Below, one piece after another: positions 6,100 to 6,606 of a stretch of 6,606 nt of DNA. The stretch is from Acidobacteriota bacterium (GTDB taxonomy: Bacteria > Acidobacteriota > Blastocatellia > Pyrinomonadales > Pyrinomonadaceae). The stretch is from assembly GCA_013698055.1 (NCBI GenBank), contig JACCVS010000230.1, forward strand, positions 1 through 6,606, in the 5' to 3' direction. Position 1 is the first letter of the stretch. Every line of letters starts with the position of its first letter. The position numbers and the translations under genes are program-made. Below the pieces are notes generated by a model, which worked only from the letters and a program-made list of their open reading frames with translations, did not search any database and was not told the origin of the DNA.

Positions 6100-6119
6100 T
6101 GTACCATCCCATCTAAATA
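6091..6119 (+). promoter_or_regulatory. Weak candidate promoter for the DUF1844 gene
   Basis: TTGGAC (6091-6096), a 17-base spacer and TAAATA (6114-6119) make a poor sigma-70 type pair (3/6 each). The -35 would lie within the inverted heptamer array. The resulting leader would be only about 14 bases but would keep the AGGGA site at 6128-6132. Listed because spacing and position fit, not because the boxes are good. Confidence 0.18.
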
Positions 6120-6139
6120 AACAGTTCAGGGAAAAATTT

Positions 6140-6606
6140 ATGAGCGAAGAACAACCAATTTTCAAAGTCACGGATCGCAGGCTTTTCAACCCGGACGGCT
6201 CGGCGCGCGATATCGAGCGCGAGGAAGAAACCAAGACGCAACCAGCCGCCGCAGAAACCAGACAGGATTCTCCCGCAAGCGAGGGAGGCACATCTCCTGC
6301 TTCACAGGCCGGAGAAACTGCGCCGGAGAGCAATCCGCCCGCGCCCGCAGCCGCTTCACCCGCCCAGCCAACCCGGAGCGCCGCCGCTGCCGAGAGTCCG
6401 GCGGAAGCGACTGCTGCAAGCGCGAATCAAGCTGGAGAGATTGAGCAGTCTGAGCCGCTTTCAGAAGATGAGTTTGCCGGGAGCGACATTCCGGGCGCGG
6501 ACGACCCGGCGAGTTTTATCAACTTCCTGATGTCTATCGCCTCAAACGCCGCCGCCTCGCTCGGCATGATGGAGCATCCCGCGACGGGCGAGCGCATGGT
6601 AGACCC
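6140..6606 (+). CDS. DUF1844 domain protein, 5' part only
   Basis: The ATG at 6140 follows AGGGA (6128-6132) at 7-base spacing; the frame stays open to the right edge, giving 155 full codons. The N-terminus carries FKVTDRRLFNPDGSARD (8-24), a motif familiar from acidobacterial DUF1844 proteins. Residues about 25-115 form a low-complexity Ala/Pro/Glu/Ser linker with no predicted fold. From about 120 begins the DUF1844 domain (PF08899): DDPASFINFLMSIASNAAAS at 121-140, LGMMEHP, and MVDP at the edge. The rest of the domain, normally a helix containing an IDxL...KTxGNL motif, should lie just beyond the window. The function is unknown; there is no signal peptide, so it is presumably cytoplasmic. 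It is transcribed divergently from mazG. Confidence 0.85.
   Translation, partial: MSEEQPIFKVTDRRLFNPDGSARDIEREEETKTQPAAAETRQDSPASEGGTSPASQAGETAPESNPPAPAAASPAQPTRSAAAAESPAEATAASANQAGEIEQSEPLSEDEFAGSDIPGADDPASFINFLMSIASNAAASLGMMEHPATGERMVD

Noticed and set aside
5054..6100. CRISPR array or MITE/insertion sequence for the heptamer arrays
   Set aside because: Units are only 7 bp with no regular spacers, and there is no transposase, terminal inverted repeat with target duplication, or cas gene.

Overview
The window looks like chromosomal DNA from a moderately GC-rich bacterium, most likely an acidobacterium of the Blastocatellia type. That placement is an inference from gene style: a DUF1844 protein opening with the FKVTDRRLFNPDG motif, a DUF885 metallopeptidase fused to a PrcB-like domain, a secreted M48 protease with a C-terminal PsbP/Mog1-like domain, and intergenic heptamer repeats. 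No rRNA, tRNA, transposase, phage gene or CRISPR array is visible. It reads as housekeeping and cell-envelope territory, not a mobile island.

Layout, left to right. (1) The 3' end of a small membrane protein resembling DUF4870/UPF0132, cut by the left edge. (2) A 760-residue exported DUF885 metallopeptidase carrying a PrcB_C-like domain. (3) A 285-base gap (2668-2952) holding an extended -10-like box, a 14-bp perfect palindrome, several nested stems and a strong intrinsic terminator. (4) A 474-residue exported M48 zinc metallopeptidase, starting at 2953 behind a strong ribosome binding site, followed by a 17-bp terminator hairpin. (5) A 250-base gap (4378-4627) in which nothing beyond that terminator and the next gene's ribosome binding site could be supported. 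(6) A small exported NTF2-fold (lumazine-binding-like) protein. (7) mazG on the minus strand, convergent with (6). (8) The start of a DUF1844 protein on the plus strand, divergent from mazG and cut by the right edge.

The least ordinary feature is a pair of inverted arrays of 7-bp tandem repeats around mazG. One (5054-5173) spans the convergent gene ends, supplies the last eight codons and the stops of both genes, and has the A-tract/stem/T-tract shape of a bidirectional terminator. The other (about 5992-6100) fills the divergent promoter region between mazG and the DUF1844 gene. The second most interesting stretch is the gap before the M48 gene, which could encode a structured leader or small RNA ending in the terminator.

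Functionally, three consecutive plus-strand genes encode exported proteins: two zinc peptidases with accessory C-terminal domains and a small NTF2-fold protein. They probably belong to envelope or periplasmic protein handling, but each appears to be its own transcription unit. MazG (nucleotide-pool cleaning) and the DUF1844 protein are cytoplasmic and have no evident link to them. No wholly new multi-gene system is evident.
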